39,303 bases of DNA, taken from NCBI GenBank assembly GCA_944392155.1, contig CALXVR010000015.1:1-39303 (forward strand). The letters are read 5' to 3'. Below, piece after piece: positions 1 to 6,448 of the stretch. Numbering within the stretch: the stretch's first letter is position 1; the number at the start of each line of letters is the position of its first letter. The notes below the pieces were generated by a model. It searched no databases. It had not been told where the DNA came from and was given only the letters and a program-made list of their open reading frames with translations. The DNA is from an uncultured Alphaproteobacteria bacterium (lineage in GTDB: Bacteria > Pseudomonadota > Alphaproteobacteria > RF32 > CAG-239). A program made the position numbers and the translations under genes.

Positions 1-34
1 AGGTGCCGGCGTTGTATCAAAGATTTTGAAGTAA
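1..34 (+). CDS. tuf: 3' end of tuf, elongation factor Tu (partial)
   Basis: Reading from base 2, the first ten codons give GAGVVSKILK followed by TAA at 32-34. This matches the very conserved EF-Tu C-terminus (typically ...TVGAGVVxKIxE), which belongs to the third beta-barrel of the GTPase that delivers aminoacyl-tRNA to the ribosome. The call is supported by context: in alphaproteobacteria tuf commonly precedes tRNA-Trp, secE and nusG, and all three follow in this window. Only the tail is present, so the identity rests on ten residues plus synteny. The final Lys instead of Glu is unusual but not disqualifying. Confidence 0.72.
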   Translation, partial: GAGVVSKILK

Positions 35-62
35 TCTGAGATATAAACCAGAATGAAATTAA

Positions 63-94
63 AAAAGGCTTCTCTAACGAGAAGCCTTTTTTTT
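63..94 (+). terminator. Intrinsic terminator after tuf
   Basis: The stem GGCTTCTC (67-74) pairs perfectly with GAGAAGCC (79-86) around a TAAC loop. It is flanked by A-rich and T8 tracts, so it can also work in reverse. It closes the tuf transcript 29 bases after the stop codon. Confidence 0.93.
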
Positions 95-105
95 ACGGAT
101 AAGTT

Positions 106-134
106 TTGACAATTAATATCTTATATGGTAATTT
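106..134 (+). promoter_or_regulatory. Predicted sigma70-type promoter
   Basis: A consensus TTGACA (106-111) is followed after 17 bases by TAATTT (129-134). It lies just behind the tuf terminator and about 100 bases ahead of the unknown gene at 235. The leader also contains an 8-bp inverted repeat, GAATTATT/AATAATTC, around 149-187. Confidence 0.5.
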
Positions 135-234
135 TTTGTCTAAACAGGAATTATTGTGCGGTTGATTGTTGTGTTGAGAAATAATTCGTCCGAGAGTTAT
201 TAACCTAAATATTCACCTATAAAACTTTAAAGTT

Positions 235-684
235 ATGTTGAGTTTTAGCGATGAAAAAAAGTACATTGATGAAAGCAAATTAGAAGAATTTGCCGAGATG
301 TATAAGGAATTCGGCTTGTCAATAGACGGCGAGATTTATTTAACCCATTCCCAACAATGGGAGAAAATTTATTTTGTGTTATCTTACAAGCCTTTTGCAC
401 CGCGCGTGCAAGATGACATTATAACAACCGACAACCGTGTGGTGCTCGGTATGTTTGCAAAGAAATACAATCTTAACCCTGAGCAGGAGCGCCGCTTACA
501 GCGAACCTCCAAGGGATTAAGAAGGGTGTATTACTCCAAGCAGCGTTTCCGCAATGCTTTGGAAGTGGATTTTGCTAAGACCGCGGATAAGCGGGAACTG
601 CAGAGTTACGTGCACTTCCATAAAGGAAGGATGTGCGAAAAGGCAGCGAATATATGTATATCGGTGCGCCGATTGCATATCTGA
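235..684 (+). CDS. Unknown 149-aa soluble protein
   Basis: I do not recognise this protein. It is soluble and mixed-charge, with no signal peptide or membrane segment. An acidic N-terminal half is followed by a basic helical stretch (about residues 75-110, rich in Arg and Lys, including 'RRLQRTSKGLRRVYYSKQRF'). The ATG has no Shine-Dalgarno site. The upstream sequence is AT-rich and ends AAAGTTATG, a context shared by other small unknown genes in the window. It has its own predicted promoter and a terminator 20 bases downstream, so it looks like a single-gene unit placed between tuf and tRNA-Trp. The last roughly 12 residues look less protein-like than an overlapping frame reading YIGAPIAYL, so a late frameshift is possible but unproven. 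Confidence 0.6.
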   Translation: MLSFSDEKKYIDESKLEEFAEMYKEFGLSIDGEIYLTHSQQWEKIYFVLSYKPFAPRVQDDIITTDNRVVLGMFAKKYNLNPEQERRLQRTSKGLRRVYYSKQRFRNALEVDFAKTADKRELQSYVHFHKGRMCEKAANICISVRRLHI

Positions 685-703
685 GTAAGAGAACTAATTT
701 TAG

Positions 704-741
704 AAAAAGAGTTTCGTATAAAAAACGAAGCTCTTTTTTTG
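704..741 (+). terminator. Intrinsic terminator after the 149-aa gene
   Basis: AAAAAGAGTTTCGT pairs with ACGAAGCTCTTTTT through one T-G wobble, then runs into a T tract. It lies 20 bases beyond the stop at 684 and upstream of the tRNA promoter. Confidence 0.9.
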
Positions 742-761
742 TTGAAGGGATAAAAAAGTTC

Positions 762-790
762 TTGATTAATTTATGGGATTTGTGTATCAA
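762..790 (+). promoter_or_regulatory. Predicted promoter of tRNA-Trp
   Basis: TTGATT (762-767), a 17-base spacer and TATCAA (785-790) would place the start of transcription about 13 bases before the mature tRNA. The upstream terminator at 704-741 implies that the tRNA needs its own promoter. Confidence 0.5.
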
Positions 791-809
791 GGATAAGCAA
801 GTTAAAAAT

Positions 810-885
810 AGGGGTATAGCTCAGTTGGTAGAGCATCGGTCTCCAAAACCGAGTGTCGTGAGTTCGAATCTTACTGCCCCTGCCA
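810..885 (+). tRNA. trpT: tRNA-Trp (anticodon CCA)
   Basis: This is a 76-nt cloverleaf with CCA encoded. The acceptor stem AGGGGTA pairs with TGCCCCT (one T-G). The D-arm contains AGCTCAGTTGGTAGAGC. The anticodon stem TCGGT/ACCGA encloses the loop CTCCAAA with anticodon CCA, and the T-arm is GTGAG-TTCGAAT-CTTAC. It reads UGG. Its place between tuf and secE is the usual alphaproteobacterial location, although here secE is about 6.2 kb away instead of adjacent. Confidence 0.97.
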
Positions 886-893
886 ATAAAAAG

Positions 894-918
894 AACCGTC
901 CGAAAGGGCGGTTTTTTT
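894..918 (+). terminator. Bidirectional terminator between trpT and the APH gene
   Basis: AACCGTCC pairs with GGGCGGTT around GAAA and is followed by T7. It has A/T tracts on both sides, so it can end both the tRNA transcript and the leftward phosphotransferase gene that stops at 964. Confidence 0.9.
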
Positions 919-963
919 ATTGGCAATAGAGGAAGTTGATGAGAATTTTTGATGAAGAAAAAG

Positions 964-1905
964 CTACATTTCTTTGCCTTGGTAAATATGTAAGTCGGAT
1001 GTATTTGTTTTATACATTCCTTTGGTTTTGTGTTTTTCATATTCTTGTATATAGATTATAAAGCGGGTTCTCTCCGGGTTGTTTACAATATCTAATTTTT
1101 TTATTTTTTTTAGTGAAAGTAAAATTGCCAATTTTTTGGCTGTATGTGTATTTATGCAAATACCTGTATTATTCTCCTGATTTATCTTGTTATACGCGTT
1201 TATTACATCAATACCAAATTTATCTCCTAATTGTCCGGCTCTCATCAAGTATGCAAAGTCTGTATAAATATCATTAATTTCAGTATCTCCGAAATCAATA
1301 ACAGATAGTTTTTGGGAGTTCTTATCATATAATAAGTTATCTTTAATTAAATCGTTGTGGCAGAGGACATTAATTTTGCCATAATTGGTGTCGTCATCAA
1401 AATCAGATATTACTTGATTGATTTGTTCTTGAACTTCCGCAGGAAGTAAGTTTAGCCTTTCTTTTAGTCTTTTTTCTTTTTTATTGAAAATATCTAGGCT
1501 ATGGGACGAAGATTTTTGCTCTTGTTGTTTAATTGATTGGTTGTGGAGATGGTATAAAAATGTACCTAAATCTTTGGCAATTTGTTTTTGTTGAGATTCT
1601 GGCAACTCTTCTAAAACATCTTTGGATAATTCTCGTCCCAGAATAAATGTTGATACCATAATATCTTCGCTATCAATATTTTCCATTTGCGATGTTGGAA
1701 AATTACAGTTTGTGTTTGTTTTTGATAAAGATGAAGTAACAGAGATTTCTTTTAAACATTCTTGTATCCAAGTATCCTTATTTTCCTTATTACAATGTCT
1801 TATAACGACATTATCTCCATTTTCATTTTTAGCTAAATCAACAGAAGAAGAGCTGCCTTTGCCTAATGTTTTTATGAATTTATATTTTTTTATTTCGGTA
1901 TTCAT
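964..1905 (-). CDS. APH-fold phosphotransferase (aminoglycoside/choline kinase-like)
   Basis: This 313-aa protein has the bacterial kinase-like (APH) layout. A glycine-rich loop GKGSSSSV lies at residues 15-22. The catalytic loop CHNDLIKDN (182-190) contains the H-x-D-x4-N signature (H183, D185, N190), and the metal-binding VIDFGD (202-207) contains the DFG-like Asp204. The family transfers the ATP gamma-phosphate to a hydroxyl on a small molecule such as choline, a sugar, an amino acid or an aminoglycoside. The substrate cannot be read from sequence. In the beta-3 position normally holding the ATP-binding Lys, VVIRH has Arg36. The gene stands alone with its own promoter (1941-1969) and shares the terminator at 894-918. 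Its ATG has no clear Shine-Dalgarno site. Confidence 0.82.
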   Translation of the reverse strand: MNTEIKKYKFIKTLGKGSSSSVDLAKNENGDNVVIRHCNKENKDTWIQECLKEISVTSSLSKTNTNCNFPTSQMENIDSEDIMVSTFILGRELSKDVLEELPESQQKQIAKDLGTFLYHLHNQSIKQQEQKSSSHSLDIFNKKEKRLKERLNLLPAEVQEQINQVISDFDDDTNYGKINVLCHNDLIKDNLLYDKNSQKLSVIDFGDTEINDIYTDFAYLMRAGQLGDKFGIDVINAYNKINQENNTGICINTHTAKKLAILLSLKKIKKLDIVNNPERTRFIIYIQEYEKHKTKGMYKTNTSDLHIYQGKEM

Positions 1906-1940
1906 AAACTACGTCTTTCTTACAGGGCTATATAAAACTT

Positions 1941-1969
1941 ATAGTATGTGGATTTATCAGAAATTTCAA
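1941..1969 (-). promoter_or_regulatory. Predicted promoter of the APH-fold gene
   Basis: On the minus strand TTGAAA (1969-1964), a 17-base spacer and TACTAT (1946-1941) lie about 35 bases ahead of the start codon at 1905. Confidence 0.55.
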
Positions 1970-2107
1970 TAAAAACGCATCATTGAGATATTTAGAATCT
2001 GCATATTATCTGATGATTTGTTTTTTTTATTGACAAAAATTGTGGTTGGTTTTATCTCTGGCGTACTTTAATTAAAAATATGAATATTATTTAAAAATTT
2101 TTATGTT

Positions 2108-2323
2108 ATGTTTGCTTTTTTTTGTATTGCAGGTGTCGGCTTGGTTGTTGTGGCTATAGTCGGGCTGGTTATTGATAACCGTTTGGATAAAAAATATGGT
2201 GTGTCTTATGACCATTATGGAAATGAAATCGCGCATAATAGTACCGGCGGATTGATATTAGTTTGGTGTTTGCTTTGCGCTGTTGCGGCATTCATCTTAA
2301 ATGAAATGAAGTTGTTGGATTAG
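2108..2323 (+). CDS. Unknown 71-aa two-TM membrane protein
   Basis: There are two hydrophobic segments, at about residues 2-23 and 49-65. They are separated by a polar loop with RLDKKYGVSYDHYGNEI. There is no recognisable family. The ATG at 2108 is chosen because the nearby ATG at 2103 is out of frame. There is no Shine-Dalgarno site: the upstream AT-rich sequence ends ATGTTATG, like several other small genes here. A bidirectional terminator follows 25 bases after the stop. A weaker inverted repeat with a T run (about 1976-2030) lies upstream and may insulate it from the APH promoter. Confidence 0.6.
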   Translation: MFAFFCIAGVGLVVVAIVGLVIDNRLDKKYGVSYDHYGNEIAHNSTGGLILVWCLLCAVAAFILNEMKLLD

Positions 2324-2347
2324 CAAGCTGATGTATTTTGCAAAAAA

Positions 2348-2386
2348 ACACCCCGAGACGTTGGTTGTCTTGGGGTGTAATTTTTT
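2348..2386 (+). terminator. Bidirectional terminator between convergent genes
   Basis: ACACCCCGAGAC (2348-2359) pairs with GTCTTGGGGTGT (2367-2378), with A7 before it and T6 after. It ends both the small membrane gene and the leftward gene at 2399-2677. Confidence 0.92.
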
Positions 2387-2398
2387 ATATAAGCTCTT

Positions 2399-2677
2399 TT
2401 ATTTTGGCTGTAGAGAGCTGAGCGCACGTTCTGCAGCACCTTCGCCGTTATCGCGGTCATAGAGCCAAGTTTCAAGCTCATCCCCGCTGATGTCAACTTT
2501 CATTACCCGTCCGCGGTAGTAGTCAAAACGGGTTTGTTCTTTCACTGCCTCACGGGCTTCTTCTATATTTAGATTCCCAGGAATAAAATGGAGAAAGCCT
2601 AAACCTTGTGGTGAGGCGTTGTCGTAGAGAGCTTTAAAAACTTCAGCTTTGTCTAAGCCTTGAATGTTAAGTTTCAT
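2399..2677 (-). CDS. Conserved 92-aa protein of unknown function
   Basis: The true start is taken as MKLNIQGLDKAEVF at 2677. Upstream extension of the frame runs through an AT-rich promoter-like region and looks non-coding. The protein is compact and soluble, with phrases such as GLGFLHFIPG, FDYYRGRVMKVDISGDEL and YDRDNGEGAAERAL. My impression is that similar short proteins occur in diverse gut bacteria, including Bacteroidetes, and in phages, but I cannot name a family and this needs a search. The start has no Shine-Dalgarno site (context ATCTATTATG). This fits either gene transfer or a separate translation-initiation mode shared by the small genes. Confidence 0.6.
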   Translation of the reverse strand: MKLNIQGLDKAEVFKALYDNASPQGLGFLHFIPGNLNIEEAREAVKEQTRFDYYRGRVMKVDISGDELETWLYDRDNGEGAAERALSSLQPK

Positions 2678-2876
2678 AATAGATAAATTTAAATTAATTA
2701 ATATTGTTAACTGTGCTTTTTGTATATCATAGAATAAACGTGGTGTAAAGCTCGTTTTAGACAAAATCGTCAAAAATGCGGCATTGTGGTGGAGTGGCAC
2801 TTGTAGAGCGATTTTAACTAATATTTTATTTATGTATTTTATATGAGATTAGTGTATTACTTAATAAGAGGGCTAA

Positions 2877-3746
2877 ATGGATTATCGGTATACCGCTGTT
2901 TTGGCAACAATTTTCAATTCGTTTTCTGATGCGGTATTAGATTATGCCGTTAATAGATATAACTATCATAAAGTTCTTTTATTTACCTCATTTATTGCTT
3001 TTGTTATCCAACTGATATATGGGCTGAATGTGGGCATAACTCTTACATATTCTTCTATCCCATATTTATTGATACATGGTGTTTTTGTATTATTGGGATA
3101 TGTTTGCTTTGTTAAAGCATTGGAGTATTTGCCGCTGGGGTTAGTAGGGTTAATAGAAAGTAGTAATTTGTTTTTGACACTGTTTATTGATTCTTGTGTC
3201 GGCTATATAAAGATTACGCCTTATTTTGTTGGGATGTTTGCTGTTTTTATATTCTCAATTTTTTTGTTTTGTAAAGATTGTTTGAGTAGAGAGAATTCCT
3301 GTTTTAAGGAAATAGAACGGCAGGGTTTTCTTTGGGTGTTAGGTTCGGTTCTTTTTTATGTCGCGGCTCCGTATTTGATTAAGGTTTCTGATGGTTTGGG
3401 AGCAAATGAAATAGCCATAAACTTGTCATATTATATGCTTGCGCTTCCGTATTTTGCTTATAATGTTTTTTCTAATTGTTCAGAGCAAAAGTTTAAGCCT
3501 CAAAATTGGTGGAATAGTTTGTTGTTTTTGGGCTTGGTTGTCGGAATATTGGAAAGCTTGTATTATCTTTTGGAAACATTTAGCTTTATTAACGACGCAC
3601 CGACGGTGGTTATGATTATTGCTCAGATGCGAATTTTTTTGGTATTTTTGCTTTCTGTATTGTTTAAAATGGATAAGTTTACGTTTAGAAAAACTTTTGC
3701 CCTTGTTTTGGGTATTATCTCTGTTGTCGGGGTTTATTATAGTTAA
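2877..3746 (+). CDS. DMT/EamA-family permease
   Basis: This 289-aa polytopic membrane protein has about nine or ten hydrophobic helices arranged in two halves, the usual drug/metabolite-transporter length and topology. Family-like features include the GYVCFVKALEYLPLGLVGLIES segment near residues 78-99 and the matching C-terminal half ending in a hydrophobic helix, VLGIISVVGVYYS. DMT proteins export or exchange small metabolites. The substrate cannot be inferred. The start at 2877 follows an AAGAGGG Shine-Dalgarno site at good spacing. The gene stands alone, with a terminator just past the stop that also serves the opposing gene. Confidence 0.75.
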   Translation: MDYRYTAVLATIFNSFSDAVLDYAVNRYNYHKVLLFTSFIAFVIQLIYGLNVGITLTYSSIPYLLIHGVFVLLGYVCFVKALEYLPLGLVGLIESSNLFLTLFIDSCVGYIKITPYFVGMFAVFIFSIFLFCKDCLSRENSCFKEIERQGFLWVLGSVLFYVAAPYLIKVSDGLGANEIAINLSYYMLALPYFAYNVFSNCSEQKFKPQNWWNSLLFLGLVVGILESLYYLLETFSFINDAPTVVMIIAQMRIFLVFLLSVLFKMDKFTFRKTFALVLGIISVVGVYYS

Positions 3747-3749
3747 TAA

Positions 3750-3775
3750 AAAAACCGCTTGTAAAAAAGCGGTTT
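3750..3775 (-). terminator. Bidirectional terminator
   Basis: AAACCGCTT (3752-3760) pairs with AAGCGGTTT (3767-3775). On the minus strand the stem is followed by a T run, so it is strongest for the leftward gene at 3793-4068. For the rightward permease gene the T run is short. Confidence 0.85.
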
Positions 3776-3792
3776 GATTGTGGCAAAAGAGC

Positions 3793-4068
3793 TCAGCAAC
3801 CTCTGAGATGAGTTTGCTCTTTCGCCTCCTTTTCCTTTTTTATCATCATTTCGTGCCAATCTTTGTCCCATTTTTTGTAGGTTTCCGCAATGTCGCTTTG
3901 GCTGTTTACCGATACGTAAACGCCTTTTAATGTGGCACAAACTTTGCTGCAGCTAGGATTGGTCAGCTTAGATATTTCTACCATATCTTCAATAGCTTTT
4001 ATAACGCTATTCCTCTCACAATCAATAAAATCAACTGTTATGCTACAGATAGATAAATTTGTTTTCAT
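3793..4068 (-). CDS. Unknown 91-aa protein
   Basis: The start is placed at the ATG at 4068 (MKTNLSICSITVDF). The longer frame back to 4161 would cross AT-rich non-coding sequence and almost reach the neighbouring gene. The protein is soluble, with four Cys (residues 8, 17, 40 and 44, of which 40 and 44 are in SCSKVC) and a charged C-terminal helix ending in KKEKEAKEQTHLRGC. I do not recognise the family. It has no Shine-Dalgarno site (context AAGCTTATG). It lies downstream of, and in the same direction as, the 176-aa gene at 4158-4688, so the two may be co-transcribed. Confidence 0.5.
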   Translation of the reverse strand: MKTNLSICSITVDFIDCERNSVIKAIEDMVEISKLTNPSCSKVCATLKGVYVSVNSQSDIAETYKKWDKDWHEMMIKKEKEAKEQTHLRGC

Positions 4069-4157
4069 AAAGCTTAGTACAAAATAATCGTTAGACAATA
4101 TAATTAAATTTTTTGCGATTATATGGAGTTGTTGAAAAATGTAAATAAATTTTTGTA

Positions 4158-4688
4158 TCAATTTTCTTTATGAATGTAGCGGGGAGGGATGATGCCGCCT
4201 TTGATGACGATTAAGTAGTAAGGCACTACCGAAAACCTTAAGCCTAATTTTTCATCACAAACCGACCAATCTACCGGCGAAGTGTCTATGTCGGTAATAG
4301 AATTTAGTTTGACTAATTTTTCATCACAATCTTGCGGTAATTCATTATCTAAATTGGGACGGAGAGCAGGTGAAACATAAACAGCTTCTATAAGGCCGTC
4401 TTTTTGCAAGGCATCTAAATCAATGGCAAAAAGGTCTGCATTTTCAATAAAAGGTTTGAACATATTTATGCTTTTTTCGGTCCATTGGATGGGCTCGGAA
4501 AAACCGCGAATGGCGCGGCTGCGTCCCGTAAAACATTTTTCCATCCACTTAACAATTCCTTCATGCGTGGTTTCGCCGCCCGTGCGTTTGTAGTAATAAT
4601 GCAAATCTGCCTGAGGATTGTTAGCAAAAGATAAAATTCCTTGTTTGAGAGCATTGTTGCCTTTGGTGATGTAGTGATAAAGTTTCAT
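4158..4688 (-). CDS. Unknown 176-aa protein
   Basis: The ATG at 4688 (MKLYHYITKGNNAL) is chosen because GGAGAGAG lies just upstream. The track frame that starts 11 codons earlier lacks this. The protein is soluble with no signal peptide. The opening 'KLYHYI..G...LK.GILSF' loosely resembles the start of ADP-ribosyltransferase-fold proteins, in which a Tyr-His-Tyr motif near the N-terminus contacts NAD. No complete catalytic triad could be confirmed, so this is only a lead. Other phrases are 'TTHEGIVKWMEKCFTGRSRA' and 'IRGFSEPIQW'. It is divergent from the structured RNA and glycosyltransferase to its right. Confidence 0.6.
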   Translation of the reverse strand: MKLYHYITKGNNALKQGILSFANNPQADLHYYYKRTGGETTHEGIVKWMEKCFTGRSRAIRGFSEPIQWTEKSINMFKPFIENADLFAIDLDALQKDGLIEAVYVSPALRPNLDNELPQDCDEKLVKLNSITDIDTSPVDWSVCDEKLGLRFSVVPYYLIVIKGGIIPPRYIHKEN

Positions 4689-4761
4689 TTCTCTCTCCGT
4701 TGTTTTCAGGCAGTATAGCATAATTATAAAAAAAAATTAAATTTTTTATGGCTTTAGGCAA

Positions 4762-4789
4762 TTGACATTTTTTTGTTGTTTAGTATTTT
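4762..4789 (+). promoter_or_regulatory. Predicted promoter for the structured RNA and glycosyltransferase
   Basis: TTGACA (4762-4767) is followed after 16 bases by TATTTT (4784-4789). The predicted start of transcription is near 4796, exactly where the first hairpin of the structured leader begins. Confidence 0.55.
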
Positions 4790-4796
4790 ATTTTTG

Positions 4797-4987
4797 CATT
4801 GGTTGATTACCAATGTGAGGTTTAGAACCCTCTGTTGATAGTTGTTCGGTTTCGCGAACGTAAAACTACCTTTTAGTCTGACTGACTGGAAGGTAGCTAA
4901 TAAGGTATATTTATACCAAATACACTACACTATTCTATCAAATAGGTTCTAACTTCCAGTCGCCTCTCATCAAGGCGATTTGTTTTA
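4797..4987 (+). ncRNA. Multi-helix structured RNA with terminal terminator; candidate riboswitch, attenuator or sRNA
   Basis: This 191-nt stretch folds into consecutive helices. Hairpin CATTGG/CCAATG spans 4797-4815. A closing helix in two segments is TTAGAACC (4822-4829)/GGTTCTAA (4945-4952) and TTGATAG (4835-4841)/CTATCAA (4935-4941). The closing helix encloses three hairpins: GTTCG/CGAAC (4844-4859); a 13-bp stem with two G-U pairs, CTACCTTTTAGTC/GACTGGAAGGTAG (4866-4896); and GGTAT/ATACC (4904-4917). It is followed by a terminator (4960-4987). CTTCCAGTC at 4953-4961, overlapping the terminator stem, is a perfect 9-base complement of GACTGGAAG (4884-4892) in the long hairpin, so two conformations compete. 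I could not match it to a known class (6S, SRP, common riboswitches). Confidence 0.65.
4960..4987 (+). terminator. Terminator or attenuator in the leader of the glycosyltransferase gene
   Basis: TCGCCT (4960-4965) pairs with AGGCGA (4973-4978) and is followed by TTTGTTTT. It lies only about 18 bases ahead of the start codon at 5005, between the structured RNA and the AGGAAG ribosome binding site. Termination here would abort the gene's mRNA. Confidence 0.75.
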
Positions 4988-5004
4988 TGTAGGAAGTTAA
5001 GATT

Positions 5005-6057
5005 ATGAAAGAAAAAGAGATTGATAAGATTGTTATACCTATTATGCATTGTTTTGATAATAGGTATTCGCTTCCGGCAGCGGTTGCATTTTATTCAATG
5101 TTAAAAAATGCTGATAAAAAGTATTGTTATAAACTTTTTGTATTGCATTCGGATATTACAGATGAGAATCAGAAAAAACTAGAGGTAATTGTAAATTCAT
5201 TTCCTAATGCAATGATCGAATTTATTGATATGAAAGGTAAGTTTTCGGCATTGTTTGATGATACGAAAATAAAGGGTCATTACTCAAAGGAAATGTATTA
5301 TAAGTTTTTGCCGGCAGAAATGTTTAAAGAATATGATAAAATTATTGTTACAGATGTAGATGTTTGTTATGAGGGAGATATTTCAAAAGATTTTTGTGAA
5401 TTTGATGTAAGTGAAGATTATTATCTGGCGGGAGTGAAAACTCTTAGTCCAAGCCCTAAAATTGAGGGAAACTGGTTATCTGATTATGGTGCTGCATATA
5501 AGGCGCAATTTTCTGAAGATGAAATTAATAAATTGCTTATAGGGGCAGGATATATGATATTCAATCTCAGAAAGATGAGAGAAGACCATTTGACTGAAAA
5601 ATTTGTTGATTATGCTCAAGATAATCTTTATCGCTTGAGGCAGCCCGAACAAGATGTGATTAATTTGGTTTGTTATCCTAAAATAAAGCTTATTAGAGCT
5701 AAAGCGATGGTGTGCACGTATTTGTACGATATTTTTAAAACAGAAGATAGCTATAAATTAGATTTAAATTATAGTGAAGATGAGGTAAAAGATACTCTTG
5801 AAAACCCCATTCAAATACATTATGCCTCAACTGTTAAACCTTGGAATGGGATACCTCCCAAGAATAGTAATTGGTTTTCTTATTTGTTGGAGGTTTCAGA
5901 ACTTGTTCATGAAAAGTTGAAAAAAGAGTATTCGACATTGCTTAATGATTTTTTAGCTTCTTTGTTTTTCAGGCCAAAATCAAAGAGAAAAAAAGTTTTA
6001 TCTTTTAAGCTTCCGATGTCTTCGAGGAGGTTTACGGTCATTAAAGAAAAATTTTGA
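5005..6057 (+). CDS. Glycosyltransferase family 8 (LPS galactosyl/glucosyltransferase-like)
   Basis: This 350-aa cytoplasmic enzyme has the GT8 layout. An N-terminal nucleotide-sugar binding region (IPIMHCFDNRYSLPAAVAF, residues 11-29) is followed by the metal-binding DxD in VTDVDV (D117, D119). EQDVIN (215-220) comes next, and then the C-terminal IHYASTVKPW (271-280), which matches the GT8 H-x-x-x-x-K-P-W signature. GT8 enzymes are retaining transferases using UDP-Glc or UDP-Gal. In bacteria most build lipopolysaccharide outer core or capsule. The acceptor is unknown. A basic C-terminal tail (RPKSKRKKVLSFKLP) may associate with the membrane. AGGAAG precedes the ATG. Expression probably depends on the structured RNA and terminator immediately upstream. 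Confidence 0.88.
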   Translation: MKEKEIDKIVIPIMHCFDNRYSLPAAVAFYSMLKNADKKYCYKLFVLHSDITDENQKKLEVIVNSFPNAMIEFIDMKGKFSALFDDTKIKGHYSKEMYYKFLPAEMFKEYDKIIVTDVDVCYEGDISKDFCEFDVSEDYYLAGVKTLSPSPKIEGNWLSDYGAAYKAQFSEDEINKLLIGAGYMIFNLRKMREDHLTEKFVDYAQDNLYRLRQPEQDVINLVCYPKIKLIRAKAMVCTYLYDIFKTEDSYKLDLNYSEDEVKDTLENPIQIHYASTVKPWNGIPPKNSNWFSYLLEVSELVHEKLKKEYSTLLNDFLASLFFRPKSKRKKVLSFKLPMSSRRFTVIKEKF

Positions 6058-6083
6058 AGATAAGGATGAGGGTGCACAAAAAA

Positions 6084-6108
6084 AACGCAGAGTTTTTTAC
6101 TCTGCGTT
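6084..6108 (+). terminator. Terminator-like hairpin after the glycosyltransferase
   Basis: AACGCAGAGT (6084-6093) pairs perfectly with ACTCTGCGTT (6099-6108) around a T5 loop. The 3' T run is interrupted, but A-rich sequence on the left gives a good terminator on the minus strand for the small gene at 6180-6398. Confidence 0.75.
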
Positions 6109-6179
6109 GAAAAATTGTTTTTTTCGGGTTAATTAACTCTGTAGCCTTATGGTTAGGTTATCCGAGGGGAGGATAATGG

Positions 6180-6398
6180 CTACCATCCTAAGTTTTTTGT
6201 CGGTGAACGGATATAGATGTTAAACATCATGCTAATGTCTGAGCTAACTTCAACTGCATCCCCTCTGATTAGGCAGTTGGTTGTCGGCAGACATAGCCAA
6301 ATCACCGAACTTACGAACTCCTGGGCTCTTTTCCATACGAAGATATCAAAAATGATAAGTATCAGGATAAGGAGCGGAATTATAATAGTATATTCCAT
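6180..6398 (-). CDS. Possible 72-aa single-TM protein
   Basis: The start at 6398 gives MEYTIIIPLLILILIIFDIF, a strong N-terminal membrane segment. It is followed by a polar tail with two Cys (in IWLCLPTTNCL). There is no recognisable family. The frame continues upstream into the MerR gene on the same strand, but the ATG at 6398 has the SD-less context TTATACTTATG seen at other small genes here. A dyad similar to the MerR operator (6434-6448), with TTGACT and TATTAT spaced 16 bases apart, lies just upstream. It may therefore be a MerR target. It remains a modest call because the protein is short. Confidence 0.42.
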   Translation of the reverse strand: MEYTIIIPLLILILIIFDIFVWKRAQEFVSSVIWLCLPTTNCLIRGDAVEVSSDISMMFNIYIRSPTKNLGW

Positions 6399-6433
6399 AA
6401 GTATAAATTTTAATGGGGGTATAATATTAAATT

Positions 6434-6448
6434 TTGACTTAGAGTCAA
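6434..6448 (-). promoter_or_regulatory. Dyad resembling the MerR operator
   Basis: TTGACT-TAG-AGTCAA is a perfect 6-3-6 palindrome overlapping the merR stop codon. It shares GACTTAGAGT with the merR promoter dyad at 6878-6899. On the minus strand its TTGACT can act as a -35 for TATTAT (16-base spacer) or TATACC (19-base spacer), ahead of the small gene at 6398. Confidence 0.4.

Noticed and set aside
600..760. Frameshift in the 149-aa gene (overlapping frame with YIGAPIAYL)
   Set aside because: The overlapping frame is suggestive but I have no homologue to confirm it; the annotated frame ends neatly before the terminator.
810..960. tRNA-Trp as the attachment site of an integrated element
   Set aside because: I found no second copy of the tRNA 3' end and no integrase in the window.
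1976..2030. Terminator or small RNA between the APH gene and 2108
   Set aside because: CATCAT...ATGAT is an imperfect repeat followed by T residues, but there is no clear forward transcript for it to end.
4797..4987. 6S RNA or SRP RNA
   Set aside because: The long closing helix is 6S-like at first sight, but there are three branching hairpins, no recognisable SRP tetraloop/core, and a gene start just behind the terminator.
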